Assembly: GCF_947492715.1 (NCBI RefSeq)
Contig: NZ_CANLNS010000001.1
Span: 124,001 to 188,000 of the forward strand
Source of the DNA: an uncultured Psychroserpens sp.
Lineage (GTDB): Bacteria > Bacteroidota > Bacteroidia > Flavobacteriales > Flavobacteriaceae
Reading direction: 5' to 3'
DNA: 64,000 nt
The notes below the pieces were generated by a model. That model worked only from the letters and a program-made list of their open reading frames with translations, was not told the origin of the DNA and did not search any database. Below, one piece after another: positions 8,258 to 18,979 of this stretch. Both the position numbers and the translations under genes were made by a program. Each line of letters starts with the position of its first letter. Positions within the stretch are counted from its first letter, which is position 1.

Positions 8258-10936
8258 TTAAGTTTCTGCGAGGTTTGGATTGAGCCATTTTTGGGCATCT
8301 TCAAGGGTTATTTGTCTACGCTTAGCATAATCTTTAAGTTGATCTTCGGTAATTTTACCCAAACCAAAATATTTTGCTTCTGGATGTCCAAAATAATAGC
8401 CGCTAACACTCGCTGCAGGCCACATCGCTAAACTTTCGGTTAACTTAACCCCTATTCTATTTTCAACATCTAATATTCGCCATATGGTCTGTTTTTCTAA
8501 GTGATCTGGACAAGCAGGATAACCAGGAGCAGGACGAATCCCTTTATAAGTTTCTTTAATTAACTCCTCATTGCTAAGGTGTTCATTTGATGCATAAGCC
8601 CAAACATCTTTTCTTACATGTTCATGTAAATATTCTGCAAAGGCCTCGGCTAGACGATCTGCCAAAGCTTTAATCATAATCGAGTTATAATCATCATTAT
8701 CACTTTCAAATTGTTCTGCTAGCTCTTGAGTTCCAAAACCGGTTGTAACGCAAAACGTTCCTATATAGTCTTGTTTCCCACTATCTTTTGGCGCTATAAA
8801 ATCGGCCAAAGCATGATTTGGAACGCCAGCTCTCTTTTTAAGCTGCTGCCTTAGTGTTAAGAAGGTGGCCTGTACATTTTTAGATTCATCGTAGACTTCG
8901 ATATCATCATCGTTGACTGTATTGGCCGGAAATAATCCATAAATAGCTTTTGCCTTTAACAACTGTTCATCAAAAATTTGTTTCAATAAGTGTTGCGCAT
9001 CTTTATACAATTCTTGAGCCTGTGCTCCAACAATAGTATCGTTTAATATTTCTGGAAATTTCCCATGTAGATCCCAGCTTCTAAAAAACGGACTCCAATC
9101 AATATAAGGTTCTAATAATTTAAGATTAAAAGTTTCAATGACCTGAATTCCTAATTGTTTTGGTTTTACAATTTCTGATGTATTCCAATCAATCTGATAC
9201 TTATTTTTTCGGGCTACCTCTATAGAAATATATTCTTTTCGCTTTCCGCGTTTTAAGAACTGTTCTCTAAATGCATTATACTCTTCCCTTATCTGAGTTT
9301 TAAAAATATGATTGTCTTTTTGCAATAAATTACCAACAACGGTTACTGCTCTCGAAGCATCATTAATATGCACCACAGTGTGATTATAATTAGGAGCAAT
9401 TTTAACAGACGTATGCGCTTTGGATGTGGTTGCACCACCAATGATTAATGGTATGGTTAAATTTTCCTTTTTCATAGCTTTTGAAAGGTAAACCATTTCA
9501 TCAAGTGATGGTGTTATTAAACCACTTAGTCCTATAACATCAACATTTTCTTTAACTGCTGTCTCTATAATTTTTTCTGGAGGCACCATAACTCCTAAAT
9601 CGATAATCTCATAATTGTTGCATCCCAAAACAACACTCACGATATTTTTACCAATATCGTGTACATCGCCTTTTACTGTGGCCATTAAAATTTTACCAGC
9701 AAATGCCTGTTTCCCATCCTTTTCGGCTTCAATAAAAGGTTGCAAATAAGCTACCGCCTTTTTCATAACACGAGCAGATTTTACAACCTGAGGTAAGAAC
9801 ATTTTCCCACTTCCAAATAAGTCGCCAACAACGTTCATTCCAATCATCAAATGGCCTTCGATAACCTGAATAGGTTTAATAGACAATACACGAGCCTCTT
9901 CAACATCTTCCACGATAAAAGCATCAATTCCTTTAACTAGGCTATGTGTAATTCGTTCTTGTAAAGGTGCGTTCCTCCATTCTAAAACAGTGGTTTCATC
10001 TTTCTTTTTTTGCCCTTTTACAGTTTCAGCAAAATCTAACAAGCGTTCTGTAGCGTCCTCTCGCTTATCAAACAATACATCTTCAACACGCTCTAATAAA
10101 TCGTCTGGAATTTCGTCGTAGACCTCTAACATGGTTGGATTTACGATCCCTAATGTCATCCCATATTGTATAGCATGATACAAAAATGCAGAGTTAATAG
10201 CTTCTCTAACTGTGGTATTGCCTCTAAATGAAAACGAAACATTACTCACGCCTCCAGATACATTTACATGTGGTAAGTTTTCACGAATCCATTTTGTAGC
10301 CTTAAAAAAGTCTAAGGCATTTAAACGATGTTCATCCATTCCTGTAGCGACAGGAAAAATGTTAGGATCAAAAATAATATCTTCAGGAGGAAAATTAATC
10401 TCATTAACTAAAAGCTCATAAGAGCGTTTACAAATATCTATACGTCTTTGAAAAGTATCGGCTTGACCAATTTCATCAAAGGCCATTATAATGACAGCTG
10501 CTCCATAACGTTTAACCAAAGTTGCTTGTCGTAAAAACTCTGATTCACCTTCTTTTAAACTAATCGAGTTGACAACACATTTACCTTGAACTACTTGTAA
10601 TCCTGCTTCGATAATTTCCCATTTAGAACTATCAATCATTATGGGGATACGTGCAATATCGGGCTCTGAAGCAATGAGATTTAAAAATTTAACCATTGCA
10701 TATTTCCCATCAAGCATACCTTCGTCCATATTGACGTCTAAAATCTGGGCTCCTCCTTCAACCTGATTTCTAGCCACGTCTAAGGCCTCGTCAAATTTTT
10801 CTTCTTTTATTAAACGAAGAAATTTTCGAGACCCAGTTACATTTGTTCGTTCTCCAACATTTATAAAGTTACTTTCTGGAGTTACTACAAGTGGTTCTAG
10901 ACCTGATAGTTTTAAATATGTATTTCGTTTTGCCAT
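8258..10936 (-). CDS. metH: Methionine synthase, pterin/B12/activation part
   Basis: 892 aa. Carries all MetH modules except the homocysteine domain: pterin-binding domain ([14 protein letters not shown] at about 26-39, to ~290), B12-binding cap, cobalamin domain with the DxHxxG motif ([11 protein letters not shown] near residue 425), and the AdoMet activation domain with [12 protein letters not shown] near residue 802. It transfers the methyl group from 5-methyl-THF to cobalamin and needs the upstream gene product to methylate homocysteine. Start codon and upstream stop overlap by 1 nt, which suggests stoichiometric synthesis of the two halves. Split MetH is common in Bacteroidota. Confidence 0.95.
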   Translation of the reverse strand: MAKRNTYLKLSGLEPLVVTPESNFINVGERTNVTGSRKFLRLIKEEKFDEALDVARNQVEGGAQILDVNMDEGMLDGKYAMVKFLNLIASEPDIARIPIMIDSSKWEIIEAGLQVVQGKCVVNSISLKEGESEFLRQATLVKRYGAAVIIMAFDEIGQADTFQRRIDICKRSYELLVNEINFPPEDIIFDPNIFPVATGMDEHRLNALDFFKATKWIRENLPHVNVSGGVSNVSFSFRGNTTVREAINSAFLYHAIQYGMTLGIVNPTMLEVYDEIPDDLLERVEDVLFDKREDATERLLDFAETVKGQKKKDETTVLEWRNAPLQERITHSLVKGIDAFIVEDVEEARVLSIKPIQVIEGHLMIGMNVVGDLFGSGKMFLPQVVKSARVMKKAVAYLQPFIEAEKDGKQAFAGKILMATVKGDVHDIGKNIVSVVLGCNNYEIIDLGVMVPPEKIIETAVKENVDVIGLSGLITPSLDEMVYLSKAMKKENLTIPLIIGGATTSKAHTSVKIAPNYNHTVVHINDASRAVTVVGNLLQKDNHIFKTQIREEYNAFREQFLKRGKRKEYISIEVARKNKYQIDWNTSEIVKPKQLGIQVIETFNLKLLEPYIDWSPFFRSWDLHGKFPEILNDTIVGAQAQELYKDAQHLLKQIFDEQLLKAKAIYGLFPANTVNDDDIEVYDESKNVQATFLTLRQQLKKRAGVPNHALADFIAPKDSGKQDYIGTFCVTTGFGTQELAEQFESDNDDYNSIMIKALADRLAEAFAEYLHEHVRKDVWAYASNEHLSNEELIKETYKGIRPAPGYPACPDHLEKQTIWRILDVENRIGVKLTESLAMWPAASVSGYYFGHPEAKYFGLGKITEDQLKDYAKRRQITLEDAQKWLNPNLAET

Positions 10937-11937
10937 TATACTTCTACATTAATCTGACGTGGTTGATAGTGTCGTGCAACTTCTGAAATGGCCTTAATAT
11001 GCTCTGGGTTTGTCCCACAACATCCACCAATAATATTTACTAAGCCATCTTTAAGATAGCTTTCTACTAAGGCTTTCATTTGTTCTGCAGATTGGTCATA
11101 TTCACCAAATGCATTCGGTAATCCTGCATTGGGGTGGGCAGAAATATAGAATTCGCTTTCGTGGGATAGACGTTGTAAGTAAGGTTGTAATTGCTCGGCT
11201 CCTAATGCACAATTAAAGCCTACACTTAGCAAAGGAACATGAGAAATGGACGTTAAAAACGCTTCAACAGTTTGACCAGACAAAGTACGTCCTGAAGCAT
11301 CGGTAATGGTTCCAGACACCATAATTGGTATATCAACTTGCCGTTCTTCTTTAACCTGTTCAATAGCAAACAACGCTGCTTTAGCGTTGAGTGTATCAAA
11401 TATAGTTTCTACCAAAAGCACATCTACACCTCCATCAATTAGAGCCTCCACCTGTTCCTTATATGCAACTCGTAATTCTTCAAATGTAATTGCCCTATAT
11501 TCGGGTCTATTCACATCTGGAGACATGCTAGCCGTTTTATTGGTAGGACCAATACTTCCCGCCACAAATCGAGGCTGATCGGGGTTTTCAAGTGTAAATT
11601 TATTAGCCACTTGTTTTGCTATTTTTGCCGATTCAAAATTGAGCTCATAAACCAAATCTTCCATTTGATAATCTGCCATAGCAATTGTTGTTCCTGAAAA
11701 TGTATTGGTTTCTATAATATCTGCACCAGCTTCAAAATATAAGCGATGTACTTCGGCAATAGCCTCAGGTTGGGTTAACGACAATAGGTCGTTATTCCCT
11801 TTTAAAGACGATGGATAATCCTTAAAGCGTGTTCCTCTAAAATCTTCTTCAGAAAAATCATATCGCTGTAACATCGTTCCCATGGCACCATCTAAAACCA
11901 ATATTCGCTTTTCTATCTCTTCTCTAATATTGCCCAT
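10936..11937 (-). CDS. metH: Methionine synthase, homocysteine-binding part
   Basis: 333 aa homocysteine S-methyltransferase domain corresponding to the N-terminal module of a full-length MetH. The zinc ligands are visible as Cys in VGFNCALG (near 240) and the paired Cys of [11 protein letters not shown] (near 307). [10 protein letters not shown] at the N-terminus is the family signature. It binds homocysteine as zinc thiolate and accepts a methyl group from methylcobalamin on the partner protein encoded immediately downstream. Confidence 0.94.
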   Translation of the reverse strand: MGNIREEIEKRILVLDGAMGTMLQRYDFSEEDFRGTRFKDYPSSLKGNNDLLSLTQPEAIAEVHRLYFEAGADIIETNTFSGTTIAMADYQMEDLVYELNFESAKIAKQVANKFTLENPDQPRFVAGSIGPTNKTASMSPDVNRPEYRAITFEELRVAYKEQVEALIDGGVDVLLVETIFDTLNAKAALFAIEQVKEERQVDIPIMVSGTITDASGRTLSGQTVEAFLTSISHVPLLSVGFNCALGAEQLQPYLQRLSHESEFYISAHPNAGLPNAFGEYDQSAEQMKALVESYLKDGLVNIIGGCCGTNPEHIKAISEVARHYQPRQINVEV

Positions 11938-11942
11938 AAATT

Positions 11943-13025
11943 TTAATTTAAATGCTTTGAAAGTTTAACAACATCTGATAGTAATCCGCGTGCTGTAACC
12001 GCTTTTCCTGCACCAGCTCCTTGAATGACTAATGGCTGCTCTCCATATGATTTTGTAAAAATTTCAAAAATAGAATCCGCACCTTTTAATTGACCTAATG
12101 CCGATTGCTTATCTTCAGAAATAAGTTTCACCTCCAGCACTTTTTTGGCCACATTCAATTCTCCTACATACCTTAAAACCTCACATTGAGATAAGGCCTG
12201 TTTGCGTTTTAAAAAAGGCTGATCTAACTCCTTAATTCTGGTTTTAAATTGATGCAATGTTGTTTTCCCATTAAGTTGTTTGGGTACAAGCGATTCAATT
12301 TTGACATTTTGAAATTCTACGTTTAAGTCTAATTCTCGTGCTAAGATTAATAATTTCCTAGCCACATCATGACCAGAAAGATCATCCCGAGCATCTGGTT
12401 CTGTTAATCCCAAATTCGATGCTTTGGACAACACTTTTGAAAATGGTTCATTTTCAGCAGAAAACCTATTAAACACATAGCTTAACGACCCTGAAAACAC
12501 GCCTCGAATCTTTTCTATCTGCTCACCTGAGTCATAGAGTTGCTTTATCGTTTCAATAATTGGAAGCCCGGCACCTACATTGGTTTCATATAAAAATGAT
12601 CGATTGTGTTTTTTAAGAGATAATCGTAAGCGCTCATAAAAATCATAATGTAATGTATTTGCTAATTTATTAGCCGAAACAATATGAAACCCATTTTCAA
12701 TTAGAGACACATAGCTCTTAACTAGGTCTTCACCAGACGTGGCATCTATGGCAATAACATGCTTGTAATGTTGCTCTTTTATATACTGAATAATCTCGGT
12801 CACATTAAAAGGCACTGAAAACTTCTCAAAATTAGTTTCCCATGTATGTGTGTCTTTATTTCCGTTAAAAAACACCAACTTTGAATTGGTAACAACAGGA
12901 ATTTCAACAGTTAAATTGAGTTGCTCCTTTAGTCGCTGTTTAGAAGCATTAATTTGATTTATAAGTGTACTACCTACATTTCCAATTCCAAATATGACTA
13001 AATGTATGGTTTTAGGATTTGACAT
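11943..13025 (-). CDS. Homoserine dehydrogenase
   Basis: 360 aa. Resembles the homoserine dehydrogenase half of ThrA/MetL: nucleotide-binding [13 protein letters not shown] near the N-terminus, [25 protein letters not shown] and [19 protein letters not shown] are typical. It reduces aspartate semialdehyde to homoserine, the shared precursor of Met and Thr. There is no aspartokinase domain. Placement behind the SAM-I riboswitch and a 14-nt overlap with the preceding sulfur enzyme suggest dedication to methionine synthesis. Confidence 0.88.
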   Translation of the reverse strand: MSNPKTIHLVIFGIGNVGSTLINQINASKQRLKEQLNLTVEIPVVTNSKLVFFNGNKDTHTWETNFEKFSVPFNVTEIIQYIKEQHYKHVIAIDATSGEDLVKSYVSLIENGFHIVSANKLANTLHYDFYERLRLSLKKHNRSFLYETNVGAGLPIIETIKQLYDSGEQIEKIRGVFSGSLSYVFNRFSAENEPFSKVLSKASNLGLTEPDARDDLSGHDVARKLLILARELDLNVEFQNVKIESLVPKQLNGKTTLHQFKTRIKELDQPFLKRKQALSQCEVLRYVGELNVAKKVLEVKLISEDKQSALGQLKGADSIFEIFTKSYGEQPLVIQGAGAGKAVTARGLLSDVVKLSKHLN

Positions 13026-14187
13026 AACTTTTGGTTTTAGACTTATGTTCTACAGCGAAGGCCTGATTTAGGTCATTAATTAAATCTTGAGCATCTTCAA
13101 TTCCACAAGACAAACGTATTAACGAATCTTTGATTCCAGATTGTAAACGTTTCTCTCTTGGTATTGAGGCATGTGTCATTTGAGGAGGATGACAAAGTAA
13201 ACTCTTTACACCTCCAAGGCTTTCAGCAAGTTTAAAATAGCTTGTGCTGGTCACAAAACGATTAGCAGCTTCTTGTGTATCTTCTTTTAAGGTAAAAGAG
13301 ACGATACCGCCAAATAACCCATTTTGTTGACGTTTCGCAATATCGTGATTCTTATGAGTCACCAAACCAGGAAAATACACCTCTTCAACGGCATGATGAT
13401 TTACCAAAAAGGCAGCAACTGCAAAGGCATTTTCACATTGTTTTTGATAACGTAACTCTAAAGTTTCGATGCCACGAATGGTTAAAAAACAATCCCAAGG
13501 TCCTAAAATCCCACCAGATGCATTCTGAATAAACTTAAGTTGTTCGGAAAGTTCCTTTGTTTTGGTCACCACCAAACCAGCGACTAAGTCGGAATGCCCT
13601 CCTATGTACTTGGTACCACTATGAATAATTATATCCGCTCCCAACGCAATAGGTTGTTGTGCTATTGGGCTCGCAAATGTATTATCAACAACCAACAAGG
13701 CTCCAACACTTTTAGCAATAATGCTAATCGTTTGAATATCGGACACTTTCAAGGTTGGATTTGTAGGAGACTCTATCCACACCAGTTTGGTCTTACTACT
13801 AATAACATTAGCCACATTAGAAGCCTCTGTAGTATCGACATAATGAACTTTTATGCCGAGTTTTTCATAAACATGGGTAAATAAACGATAGGCTCCTCCA
13901 TAAATATCATCTACAGCAATGATTTCATCACCAGCCGATAATAGTTTTAAAACAGCATCAATAGCTGCTAACCCTGTTGCAAAGGCAAAAGCTGAATCTC
14001 CACCTTCGAGATTGGCGACGACATCTTCTAAAGCCTTACGTGTTGGGTTATTACTTCTTGCATAATCATAACCTTTATTGACGCCAGGTGCTTCTTGAAT
14101 AAAGGTTGAAGTTTGGTACACTGGTACCGAAATTGCTCCAGTGAGTGGATCACTAGGAATGGAATGAATAATTTTTGTTGCACTCAT
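13012..14187 (-). CDS. Trans-sulfuration PLP enzyme (MetB/MetZ-like)
   Basis: 391 aa Cys/Met metabolism PLP enzyme. PLP lysine in SGTKYIGGHSDLVAG (about residue 194); YDYARSNNPTR and the C-terminal SLGGVKSLLCHPPQMTHAS are family hallmarks. It could be cystathionine gamma-synthase, O-succinylhomoserine sulfhydrylase or a cystathionine lyase; the first two fit best because it heads a Met operon with homoserine dehydrogenase and MetH. First gene after a SAM-I riboswitch, so repression by SAM is expected. Confidence 0.88.
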   Translation of the reverse strand: MSATKIIHSIPSDPLTGAISVPVYQTSTFIQEAPGVNKGYDYARSNNPTRKALEDVVANLEGGDSAFAFATGLAAIDAVLKLLSAGDEIIAVDDIYGGAYRLFTHVYEKLGIKVHYVDTTEASNVANVISSKTKLVWIESPTNPTLKVSDIQTISIIAKSVGALLVVDNTFASPIAQQPIALGADIIIHSGTKYIGGHSDLVAGLVVTKTKELSEQLKFIQNASGGILGPWDCFLTIRGIETLELRYQKQCENAFAVAAFLVNHHAVEEVYFPGLVTHKNHDIAKRQQNGLFGGIVSFTLKEDTQEAANRFVTSTSYFKLAESLGGVKSLLCHPPQMTHASIPREKRLQSGIKDSLIRLSCGIEDAQDLINDLNQAFAVEHKSKTKSYVKS

Positions 14188-14216
14188 TTTTCTAATTTTT
14201 TTTGAGTTAATAATGT

Positions 14217-14228
14217 GTGCTATCTGTT
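14217..14228 (-). promoter_or_regulatory. Distal pairing partner in the met leader
   Basis: The 12 nt here (GTGCTATCTGTT on +) are the exact reverse complement of 14368-14379. The same partner also pairs with 14338-14346 to form the terminator. The distal copy has no T-run after it and lies about 30 nt before the start codon, so it may be an alternative, non-terminating pairing. Confidence 0.4.
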
Positions 14229-14330
14229 AAACAAGATAAATGGAGTTAAAAGTATTTTTATCACTTATACTTCAAAATAAAAATTGAACGTAGCTAAACA
14301 CTATGTTAAATTTTTCTTTCTTGTCTAATT

Positions 14331-14376
14331 AAAAAATCTATCTGTTCCCTCATCATTAATCTCGCTCAACAGATAG
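14331..14376 (-). terminator. Terminator-like expression platform of the SAM-I riboswitch
   Basis: On the minus strand a 9-bp stem (CTATCTGTT at 14376-14368 with AACAGATAG at 14346-14338) with a 21-nt loop is followed by A and six Ts. AGATAG just before and within the 3' strand of riboswitch helix P1 (14484-14479) can pair with CTATCT of the 5' arm, so SAM-stabilised P1 would release the terminator. The long loop makes this less certain than a compact hairpin. Confidence 0.6.
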
Positions 14377-14473
14377 CACGATTAAACCAAAAGTCAAATG
14401 CGCTTATAAAAAGCGTACCTAATAGAAAAATGTTATAAGAAATACGTAAATACAGATGAGTAATTACGCTTGA

Positions 14474-14591
14474 GTTATCTATCTAAATCGTGATAAATGA
14501 ATCACGCTTCAAGTAGAATGTAGCACCTTCTTAATTGCTTAAGGGTTGCTAAGGCTTCGTCGGGTCTATTCCCTCCGCCTTTCTTGATAAC
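14474..14591 (-). promoter_or_regulatory. SAM-I (S-box) riboswitch
   Basis: Read on the minus strand, the region carries the S-box core in order: P1 strand GTTATC (14591-14586), AAGAAAGGCGGAGGGA, GACCCGACGAAGCC, AGCAACC, AAGGTGCTA, the GCGTGATTCATTTATCACG hairpin region and the P1 closing strand GATAAC (14479-14474). The conserved kink-turn and SAM-pocket segments match the family closely. It precedes the methionine operon, which it should switch off when SAM is abundant. Confidence 0.95.
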
Positions 14592-14701
14592 ATTTCAGTA
14601 AGTTATTGAACTTTGTGAGTACAAATATTGCAACAGAAAAATTTAATATCCAAATAATTCATAAAAAATTTAAAATAAATTTAGTTTCCCCTTTATTTTT
14701 T

Positions 14702-14709
14702 TACTTTTG
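14702..14709 (+). promoter_or_regulatory. -7 promoter element of metK
   Basis: TACTTTTG matches TAnnTTTG. A TTAG at 14681-14684 stands in the -33 region. Transcription would start near 14715, just before the SAM-II-like aptamer, as required if the aptamer controls metK. Confidence 0.6.
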
Positions 14710-14725
14710 CCAAATAACAATTTAA

Positions 14726-14774
14726 GAGGAAAAATTTGTTCTGATTGCAACCTCATTAAAAAATGCTAAAGCAG
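14726..14774 (+). promoter_or_regulatory. SAM-II-like riboswitch aptamer of metK
   Basis: The short leader segment has the ordered SAM-II blocks: P1 strand GAGG (14726-14729), an AAATTTG block, TTGCA, the P1 closing strand CCTC (14751-14754), ATTAAA and TGCTAAAG. The loop CTG and GCA can pair with the downstream CAG and TGC around GCTAAA, giving the H-type pseudoknot. A later GCAATC (14802-14807) complements GATTGC of the core and could be the competing fold. Its place ahead of SAM synthetase fits feedback by SAM. A SAM-V assignment (same core) cannot be excluded by eye. Confidence 0.75.
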
Positions 14775-14849
14775 TTAGTTTACAACTTCTCTAGCGACTA
14801 AGCAATCTCAATTAATTTTTCAGAAATAATTAAAATTTAAAAGGGATTT

Positions 14850-16103
14850 ATGGGATATTTATTTACTTCGGAAAGCGTCTCTGAAGGACATCCAGATAAA
14901 GTAGCAGATCAAATAAGTGATGCTTTAATAGATAATTTTTTAGCTTTTGACAAAGAATCAAAAGTGGCATGTGAAACGTTGGTAACAACTGGACAGGTTG
15001 TTCTTGCTGGTGAAGTTAAATCCAATACATATTTGGATGTACAAAAAATTGCAAGAGATACTATCAATAAAATTGGGTATACAAAAAGTGAGTATATGTT
15101 TGATGGAAATTCATGTGGCGTATTTTCGGCTATTCATGAGCAATCAGAAGATATTAATCGTGGTGTAGACAGATCGAGCAAGGAAGAGCAAGGTGCTGGA
15201 GACCAAGGAATGATGTTTGGATATGCCACTCGTGAAACCGAAAACTTCATGCCTCTAGCCTTAGATTTATCGCATCGAATTTTAAAAGAATTGGCAGATT
15301 TAAGACGTGAAAACAAAGACATCACATATTTAAGACCAGATTCTAAAAGTCAGGTAACTATTGAATATAGCGATGATAATGTTCCTCAACGTATTGATGC
15401 TATTGTAGTATCTACACAGCATGACGATTTTGGTAATGACGAAGAAATGCTTGCTAAGATTAGAAAAGATATTGTTGACATTCTAATTCCTAGAGTTGTT
15501 GCAAAATTACCTGAACATATTAAAGTGTTGTTTAATGATGATATTACCTACCACATCAACCCAACTGGGAAGTTTGTAATTGGTGGCCCTCATGGAGATA
15601 CTGGATTAACTGGACGTAAGATTATTGTAGACACTTATGGAGGAAAAGGCGCTCATGGTGGTGGTGCATTCTCGGGGAAAGATCCGAGTAAAGTTGATCG
15701 AAGTGCTGCATATGCAACAAGACATATTGCAAAAAACATGGTCGCAGCAGGAATTTGTAATGAAATTCTAGTTCAAGTAAGTTATGCCATTGGTGTTGTT
15801 GAACCAACTTCAATTTTTGTAGACACATATGGTACTTGTCCTTTTAACCTCACTGATGGAGAAATTGCCGAAAAAATCGCAACTGTTTTTGATATGAGGC
15901 CAGCAGCCATTGAAGAACGCTTAAAATTACGTCAACCTATGTATAGCGAAACAGCAGCTTACGGACATATGGGTCGTGATACCGAAACGGTTAGCAAAAC
16001 GTTTAATCAACCTAATGGAGACCCAATTACGATGGACGTCGAATTGTTTACTTGGGAGAAATTAGATTATGTAGATAAGATTAAAAGTGCTTTTGGATTA
16101 TAA
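14850..16103 (+). CDS. metK: S-adenosylmethionine synthetase
   Basis: 417 aa cytoplasmic enzyme that makes SAM from methionine and [23 protein letters not shown] (residues 5-24) holds the catalytic His and metal ligands; [12 protein letters not shown] and the phosphate loop [20 protein letters not shown] (about 264-283) are intact. It is divergent from the methionine operon, with both sides carrying SAM-sensing leaders, so supply and use of methionine respond to one metabolite. A terminator follows. Confidence 0.97.
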   Translation: MGYLFTSESVSEGHPDKVADQISDALIDNFLAFDKESKVACETLVTTGQVVLAGEVKSNTYLDVQKIARDTINKIGYTKSEYMFDGNSCGVFSAIHEQSEDINRGVDRSSKEEQGAGDQGMMFGYATRETENFMPLALDLSHRILKELADLRRENKDITYLRPDSKSQVTIEYSDDNVPQRIDAIVVSTQHDDFGNDEEMLAKIRKDIVDILIPRVVAKLPEHIKVLFNDDITYHINPTGKFVIGGPHGDTGLTGRKIIVDTYGGKGAHGGGAFSGKDPSKVDRSAAYATRHIAKNMVAAGICNEILVQVSYAIGVVEPTSIFVDTYGTCPFNLTDGEIAEKIATVFDMRPAAIEERLKLRQPMYSETAAYGHMGRDTETVSKTFNQPNGDPITMDVELFTWEKLDYVDKIKSAFGL

Positions 16104-16118
16104 TCTAATTAAATTTAT

Positions 16119-16153
16119 AAAAAAACCTCTAAATCATGATTTAGAGGTTTTTT
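16119..16153 (+). terminator. Terminator of metK
   Basis: A 28-nt perfect palindrome (AAACCTCTAAATCA and its complement) is followed by a T-run; an A-run precedes it, so it may also work in reverse. Confidence 0.9.
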
Positions 16154-16199
16154 ATTTTATTGAGAGTTTGTATCTTCTCAAATCTAATATTTAGTTGTA

Positions 16200-17003
16200 A
16201 TGACCTTCGAAGCACTAGAATCCTCAGAAATCAAAGACAGTTATTTTTACCGAAATTCTAAATGGGATTGGTTAAATAATGATATGATTCATGTTTTTGA
16301 TAATGAACGACCACGTGTTATCACTATGGATCCATGGCCTCAAAAAGTGTTCTTAGATGCGCTAGGTCAACAAACCGTAGAAGAGTATATTTTAAGTGTT
16401 GCCAATGAATACCCAAAAAATCAAGCTCCAAAAGAATTAGACCAAGTTATTTTAAAGCAACTCGAAGATTTAGCATATGGAGAAAACGTAATTACAATTT
16501 CTAGCAGCCCATTTGCTTTAAATGCTTCCATTTTAAACCCTATGACAGAAGAGGGCAACATCGATCTCCAAGGCACTTGGCTGGGGCAATATCAATATGG
16601 CATTCCAGACACATACAAAGATGAGACTATGATGAATGTCAATTTCACACTAACAATAGATACGGTAAAAAATAACAAGTTCTCCGGAACTGTTGAAGAT
16701 GACCTAGCAACTGGGGGCACTCCTGGAACAGGAATCGTAAAAGGAACCTACCGAGAGGACATTATTCGTTTTACAAAAAACATGCCCATAAAGGCAAGCT
16801 TTGATACGGCTGGTAATCACCATTTAGATCAAAGTAAAAAACATCCAACTCTTTTTTATACAGGTGAATTTTCGAGAAGTAAACAAACCATTACAGGTAC
16901 TTGGAAATTTAAGAAGAAGCTATTCTTCTGGAAAGGTTTTATTCCAATATTCTTTTCTCCTGGGCAAGGAACATTTAACATGACCAAAAGACAAAATCAA
17001 TAG
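16200..17003 (+). CDS. Unknown protein: PqqD-like N-terminus, lipocalin-like C-terminus
   Basis: 267 aa, no signal peptide. Residues ~35-100 (PRVITMDPWPQKVFLDALGQ, then TVEEYI, a helical stretch and a short strand) resemble the PqqD-type winged-helix fold that binds peptide substrates in RiPP pathways. Residues ~120-260 are beta-rich with paired GTW segments (DLQGTWLGQYQYG, TITGTWKFKKK), like small lipocalin or calycin barrels. I see no radical-SAM enzyme or precursor peptide nearby. The family assignment is by pattern only and the function is not known. Confidence 0.6.
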   Translation: MTFEALESSEIKDSYFYRNSKWDWLNNDMIHVFDNERPRVITMDPWPQKVFLDALGQQTVEEYILSVANEYPKNQAPKELDQVILKQLEDLAYGENVITISSSPFALNASILNPMTEEGNIDLQGTWLGQYQYGIPDTYKDETMMNVNFTLTIDTVKNNKFSGTVEDDLATGGTPGTGIVKGTYREDIIRFTKNMPIKASFDTAGNHHLDQSKKHPTLFYTGEFSRSKQTITGTWKFKKKLFFWKGFIPIFFSPGQGTFNMTKRQNQ

Positions 17004-17084
17004 ACTCAGTTAAAATTTATTGTAACACATCACGCAACCTTTTTTTATATTCTTCATCTTAGTAGAAATAACAATCAATCTACT

Positions 17085-18923
17085 ATGAAAATTTTAAAGG
17101 TATGTTTTACAACACTAATCGCTCTGTTTTTAACCTCTTGCGAATTGGACGATAGTGATAGTTCAGGTACCTTACAAAGCCAGAACCCAAATTCAACAGC
17201 ATTTTCAGAAAACTTTGGCGACGAGATATCAAGAAACTTTTTAGGGACAGTGGTTGATATTAATAACATTCCCATTTCAAATGTTATGATTACCATTGGA
17301 AATTCTACAGCAACAACCGATAATAACGGTGTTTTTATTATTAACAGTGCTACGGTCAATCAACGTTTTGGGTATATCAAAGCAGAAAAAACAGGTTACA
17401 TTCATGCCTCAAGAGCTGTTGTTCCCAGTGAAGGCACCAACAAAGTACATATCATGATGTTGCCTGAAACTGTAGTAGGAACAACGGCAAGTGGTACTCA
17501 AGAAGCGATTAGTTTACCAAATGGGGCTTCGGTTGGTTTGGAAGGTGATTATATAAAAGCTGATGGAACCGCATACGATGGTAATGTTAATGTGATTATG
17601 CATCTTTTAGACCCAACAGACGAAGACATGGAAGATCAAATGCCAGGGATGTTGTATGCTGCCAATGCCCAAAATGAGGAACGCATGCTACAAACTTTTG
17701 GGATGCTTGCCGTAGAATTACGTGGTGAAAATGGGCAAGACCTTAACCTAGCAGAAGGATCTTCGGCAGAGATAAAAATCCCTCTAGATGAAAGTTTAAT
17801 ACTTAATGCTCCTAATACAATTCCATTGTGGTATTTTGATGAAGTTAATGGGTATTGGGTTGAAGAAGGTGAAGCAACATTAGTTGGCAATCAATATATT
17901 GGAATGGTATCTCATTTCTCATTTTGGAATTATGATATTCCTAGAGAAGCTGAAATTGTATGCATTAAATTAGTCAATGACATTGGTAATACTATTCCAA
18001 ATCAAGAGATTATTCTTCACAGTTCTAACTTAAATCAGACGACTTCAGGAATTACAAATGAACTAGGACAAGTTTGTGGTTATATGCCTCTAAATGAGTC
18101 TTTAGAGCTAACGATAAATGGAAATGGTTCTTGTACTATTGCTTACGAAGATACTATTGGTCCAATAACAGAAGAACAAGTTATTACTATTGTACTAGAT
18201 GGTACTGATTTAATTTCAGAAACAATAGTAGGAAATTTTGTGGATTGCGATCAAAACCCAATTATTAATGGATATGCTCTAATTAATACTGGTGAATTTT
18301 CATCTTTTGAAAACATAAACAACGGCATGCTACAAACTACTGTATTGCGATGTGCTGATGACAGTGATTTTTCAATTGAGGCTTATGATACAAATACACT
18401 ACAAAGTGCTAGTCAAACTAATGTTGCTTTTACATCTCCGGAAACAAATATTGGTACAATTTCTACTTGTAGCGACATTGACGAATATATAGAGTATACC
18501 ATTGACAGTACCCAAAATTTCTTGTTTACTGAAATTTCTGTAGCAGAACTCGAATATAATTTAGACGATCAAAGTTTTCCAATTGAAACCTATTTAATTC
18601 AAATTGAAACTACTTTTGGAAATTTCCCTGAAGAAGATTGTTTCAGGTTAATTGGCATCTTAACACAAGATTTTAACACATTAGTAGGCTCTTATGATTA
18701 TTGGTATTTTCAAGACCCTAATGACAACATGGGTATCACATTTAATGGCAATGACTGCGGTCATGCTATGACTCTCGATAACACAGCATTATTCAATATA
18801 AATAGTATAGGAGAAGTTGGTGAATACATAGATATCACTTTCGAATTAGACTATTTCGATTTTAATGGTCAACCACACACTATGGAAGGATCAATCCATG
18901 TTCTTAGGGATCTAGGCAATTAG
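17085..18923 (+). CDS. Large surface lipoprotein with carboxypeptidase-regulatory-like domain (copy 1)
   Basis: 612 aa. Lipobox in FLTSCELDD (Cys about 19) implies a lipid-anchored envelope protein. A CarboxypepD_reg-like beta-sandwich follows at ~50-110 (FLGTVVDINNIPISNVMITI ... GYIHASRAV). A central conserved region ends at WYFDEVNGYWVEEG and HFSFWNYD. The C-terminal third has several beta-sandwich repeats and ends GEVGEYIDITFELDYFDFNG. Function unknown. The next gene is a paralogue with a nearly identical first half. Confidence 0.75.
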   Translation: MKILKVCFTTLIALFLTSCELDDSDSSGTLQSQNPNSTAFSENFGDEISRNFLGTVVDINNIPISNVMITIGNSTATTDNNGVFIINSATVNQRFGYIKAEKTGYIHASRAVVPSEGTNKVHIMMLPETVVGTTASGTQEAISLPNGASVGLEGDYIKADGTAYDGNVNVIMHLLDPTDEDMEDQMPGMLYAANAQNEERMLQTFGMLAVELRGENGQDLNLAEGSSAEIKIPLDESLILNAPNTIPLWYFDEVNGYWVEEGEATLVGNQYIGMVSHFSFWNYDIPREAEIVCIKLVNDIGNTIPNQEIILHSSNLNQTTSGITNELGQVCGYMPLNESLELTINGNGSCTIAYEDTIGPITEEQVITIVLDGTDLISETIVGNFVDCDQNPIINGYALINTGEFSSFENINNGMLQTTVLRCADDSDFSIEAYDTNTLQSASQTNVAFTSPETNIGTISTCSDIDEYIEYTIDSTQNFLFTEISVAELEYNLDDQSFPIETYLIQIETTFGNFPEEDCFRLIGILTQDFNTLVGSYDYWYFQDPNDNMGITFNGNDCGHAMTLDNTALFNINSIGEVGEYIDITFELDYFDFNGQPHTMEGSIHVLRDLGN

Positions 18924-18979
18924 TCACTAGGAATTTAATCATATTAACTGTTATTATAATAACAACAAAACTTAACTCT

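Noticed and set aside
11943-13025. Aspartokinase-homoserine dehydrogenase fusion
   Set aside because: Only the dehydrogenase part is present; the frame is complete at 360 aa and the kinase motifs are absent.
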